In this document: piece by piece, positions 58,372 through 64,000 of the stretch
How the letters are laid out: each line of letters starts with the position of its first letter
Numbering within the stretch: position 1 is the stretch's first letter
The notes under the pieces: generated by a model
What the model was told of the DNA's origin: nothing
The model's database searches: none
The model's input: only the letters and a program-made list of their open reading frames with translations
NCBI GenBank assembly: GCA_020634395.1
Contig: JACKBU010000014.1
Coordinates: 45,886-109,885 of the forward strand
DNA from: Ardenticatenaceae bacterium
GTDB taxonomy: Bacteria > Chloroflexota > Anaerolineae > Promineifilales > Promineifilaceae
DNA: 64,000 nucleotides
Reading direction: 5' to 3'
Program-made: the position numbers and the translations under genes

Positions 58372-58743
58372 ATGTCGTATGTTATTTCCGCCTCCGAAGA
58401 CAATAAATATATCATCCTCAAGTACCTGGTCGATTTCAAGCGGGAAATGACCATGCGCAGCATCATCGAGGCCCACGTTTTAGGCGAACAATTGGAGATT
58501 AACCGTTACCTGGTCGACCTGACAGAGTCGCGCAACCGCGCCTCGGCGTTTACGAACTATGAATTTGGTTACCGAGACCTGGGGGCGCAGCCGGCGTTTA
58601 ATCCGGCGGCGCGCGTGGCGCTGCTGACGGCGCCAGGCGACGATTCGCATGATTTTTTGGAGACGGTGATGCTCAATGCCGGTTTCGACGTGACCATGTT
58701 CAAAGATCGGGAGCTGGCGGTGCAGCATCTGGAAGAAGGATGA
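58372..58743 (+). CDS. small protein, possibly STAS/SpoIIAA-like
   Basis: A 123-residue protein after a very strong AAAGGAGG site. The pattern of alternating strands and helices (YIILKYLVDFKREMTMRSII, INRYLVDLTESRNRAS, VALLTAPGDDSHDFLETVML) is reminiscent of the SpoIIAA-like/STAS fold that appears in small regulators, but the match is weak. It is soluble with no catalytic motif. The neighbouring minus-strand genes encode a two-component system, so a signalling role is possible. Confidence 0.55.
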   Translation: MSYVISASEDNKYIILKYLVDFKREMTMRSIIEAHVLGEQLEINRYLVDLTESRNRASAFTNYEFGYRDLGAQPAFNPAARVALLTAPGDDSHDFLETVMLNAGFDVTMFKDRELAVQHLEEG

Positions 58744-58819
58744 GGCAGGCGCGGGGGCGCGGGTAAGGTGAGGGCGGTAGGAGCGGTTGGTGAGCCGCCC
58801 CTACGGCGCAAGTGTTCGG

Positions 58820-59260
58820 TTAGTGGTTGGGTGAGCTGTTTAGAATGGCGCGGAGTTGGGGGCTGAGGTACGTGCTGCCACGGCTAACCTGGTGCAGGGC
58901 TTCTTCTATCTCGTCTACTTTGCCTTTCATGACGTAGCCATGACCGCCGGCCTGCATGACCGGCGCGCCGTAGATGCTTTCGTCGTGGCCGGAAAGGGCC
59001 AGGAGGCGCATGTGGGGATACTTTTGGTGCAGCAGGTGGATCAGTTCGATGCCGTTCATGCCGGGCAGGGAAATATCGACCACAGTGAGCTGCGGATTCA
59101 GGTCTGGAATGAGCGCCAGGGCGATTTCGGCGGTGGGAGCTGTGCCACAGAGGGTGAGAGAGGGATCGCGCTGGATAAGCTGGCCCATCACGCGGCGGAC
59201 CAGTTTGTGATCTTCTACAAGGAAGACGGATGTCGTGTTCCCCGTATCTAATTGATTCAT
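58820..59260 (-). CDS. receiver-domain response regulator without DNA-binding domain
   Basis: A 146-residue protein from the ATG at 59260, four bases after the stop of the large kinase; an upstream in-frame start at 59392 would lie inside the kinase gene and is unlikely. The receiver (VFLVEDHKLVRRVMGQ, phospho-Asp in LTVVDISLPGMNG, MKGKVDEIEEAL) is like the NarL family, but the usual LuxR helix-turn-helix is absent: the protein stops after SPQLRAILNSSPNH. It probably acts by protein contact or as a phosphate sink for the fused kinase. Confidence 0.85.
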   Translation of the reverse strand: MNQLDTGNTTSVFLVEDHKLVRRVMGQLIQRDPSLTLCGTAPTAEIALALIPDLNPQLTVVDISLPGMNGIELIHLLHQKYPHMRLLALSGHDESIYGAPVMQAGGHGYVMKGKVDEIEEALHQVSRGSTYLSPQLRAILNSSPNH

Positions 59261-59264
59261 AAGG

Positions 59265-63359
<4,095 letters not shown>

Positions 63360-63546
63360 GTGAGTGTGTTCCTACTGTTTACGGCCGTTGAGCTTGCCTG
63401 AATGGGCGCCGGTTGTGTTTGTTGTTTTTTTATGATGGATGGGGACGGTGTGGCGGGGGAGTGGCCGCCCAGGTTGGATAGCTTTTGGTAATTATAGCGG
63501 GTTTGGGGCTATTAGAGAAGAGGAATTTGGGGATCGGGGGGTTAGA

Positions 63547-63628
63547 GACCCCAAGGGTTTTTAAAAACCCTTGGGGTCGGGATCGGTGGGTGATAGAGAC
63601 CCCAAGGGTTTGGGAAACCCTTGGGGTC
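63547..63628. repeat. two copies of a GACCCCAAGGGTT hairpin
   Basis: GACCCCAAGGGTTTTT/AAAAACCCTTGGGGTC at 63547-63578 and GACCCCAAGGGTTTGGG/AAACCCTTGGGGTC at 63598-63628, each preceded by ATAGA or TTAGA. Both are perfect or near-perfect hairpins and may terminate the partial gene at the right edge. The remaining spacer (63360-63546) shows no gene. Confidence 0.8.
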
Positions 63629-63643
63629 GGGGGTGGGTGGGGA

Positions 63644-64000
63644 TTAGTGGAAGCCGAGTATTTGCAGGTCTTGGGGGGAGCTGGCGAAGGCGACTTCGGC
63701 GACGCGCTTGAAGTCGGCGAGCCAGCTGTCGAGTTGTTTGAGTTTGTCGTCGCGGGTCTGGGTGGCTTTGTAGGCTTCGCCGGTTTCGCGGTAGCCGTCG
63801 AGGTTGGCATTGCGTACGGCCGTTACCAGAGCGAGTTCGCTTTGCAGTTTGGCCTCGGTGTAATTAAAGCGGGCCATGCCGGCCAGCAGGGCGGGGTCGT
63901 CCAGCAGGCCTTCGTAAAACTTTTCGGCCTGTTCTTGCCAGCCGGCGGCGGTGGACTTGCGCCGGCTGTTCAGGTCCAGGCTGATCTGGGCGTCGGTGTT
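63644..64000 (-). CDS. helical protein, 5' end outside the window
   Basis: A partial gene: the frame stays open to the right edge for 118 codons, so the internal Met at 63877 is not the start. The sequence is rich in A, E, Q, K and L (for example SLDLNSRRKSTAAGWQEQAE and YKATQTRDDKLKQLDSWLAD) and predicted almost wholly alpha-helical. It ends DLQILGFH. No catalytic motif or family is recognised. Confidence 0.6.
   Translation of the reverse strand, partial: NTDAQISLDLNSRRKSTAAGWQEQAEKFYEGLLDDPALLAGMARFNYTEAKLQSELALVTAVRNANLDGYRETGEAYKATQTRDDKLKQLDSWLADFKRVAEVAFASSPQDLQILGFH

Overview
The window looks like a chromosome segment of a Chloroflexota bacterium (Anaerolineae-like). This is an inference from the mix of families: DUF6325/DUF1269/SHOCT envelope proteins, a T-box-controlled valS, very large multi-PAS kinases, moderate to high GC, and many palindromic spacer repeats. 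No rRNA or tRNA gene is present to confirm it. A striking signature is the perfect palindrome ACGGCCGT, often extended to AACGGCCGTT. I counted about 110 copies by eye, where roughly two are expected by chance. They lie in genes and spacers alike, at the same density throughout, including the microcompartment locus, so that locus appears long resident. Left part (1-25 kb), mostly plus strand: envelope and stress-type genes. These are two DUF6325 proteins, a SHOCT protein, small membrane proteins, two overlapping SulP transporters, a LURP-one-like protein, two DUF1269 proteins, a META/SH3 lipoprotein, two holin-like 4-TM domains fused to a phosphodiesterase-type domain and to an ABC1/UbiB kinase, an AI-2E transporter, an SPFH protein, and two tandem diacylglycerol-kinase-like proteins, one carrying a C-terminal DUF1269-like domain. 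On the minus strand are a radical-SAM maturase and a K+ channel. Middle (25-32 kb): a HIT protein, valS with a complete T-box leader and a recognisable promoter, and a large hybrid histidine kinase. Core (32.2-57.2 kb): a complete B12-dependent diol/glycerol dehydratase bacterial microcompartment locus. A 17-gene minus-strand operon runs in the order pduU-V-A-B-C-D-E-G-H-K-L-M-like-N-O-P-S-T. From the other side of a shared control region run a zinc alcohol dehydrogenase with a C-terminal encapsulation-like helix, acetate/propionate kinase, EutJ, a CoA-disulfide-reductase-like flavoenzyme and a GHKL ATPase. A PocR-domain sensor kinase and an AraC-type response regulator follow, and are the likely diol/glycerol sensing system. 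In the inferred pathway PduCDE (reactivated by PduGH, with cofactor from PduS and PduO) makes the aldehyde inside the shell (PduA, B, K, N, T, U). PduP oxidises it to acyl-CoA, PduL and the kinase recover ATP, and the zinc ADH recycles NADH in place of the usual iron enzyme PduQ. The control region holds two exact 12-bp direct repeats 21 bp apart, abutting a -35/-10 pair whose start site would fall on the pduU start codon. Long GGTT/AACC palindromes sit at six junctions of the operon and cut it into functional blocks, while genes within blocks are tightly packed or overlap. Right end (57-64 kb): a DinB protein, a small unknown protein, a CheB-CheR-PAS-kinase fusion with a receiver-only partner, and a partial helical protein at the edge.
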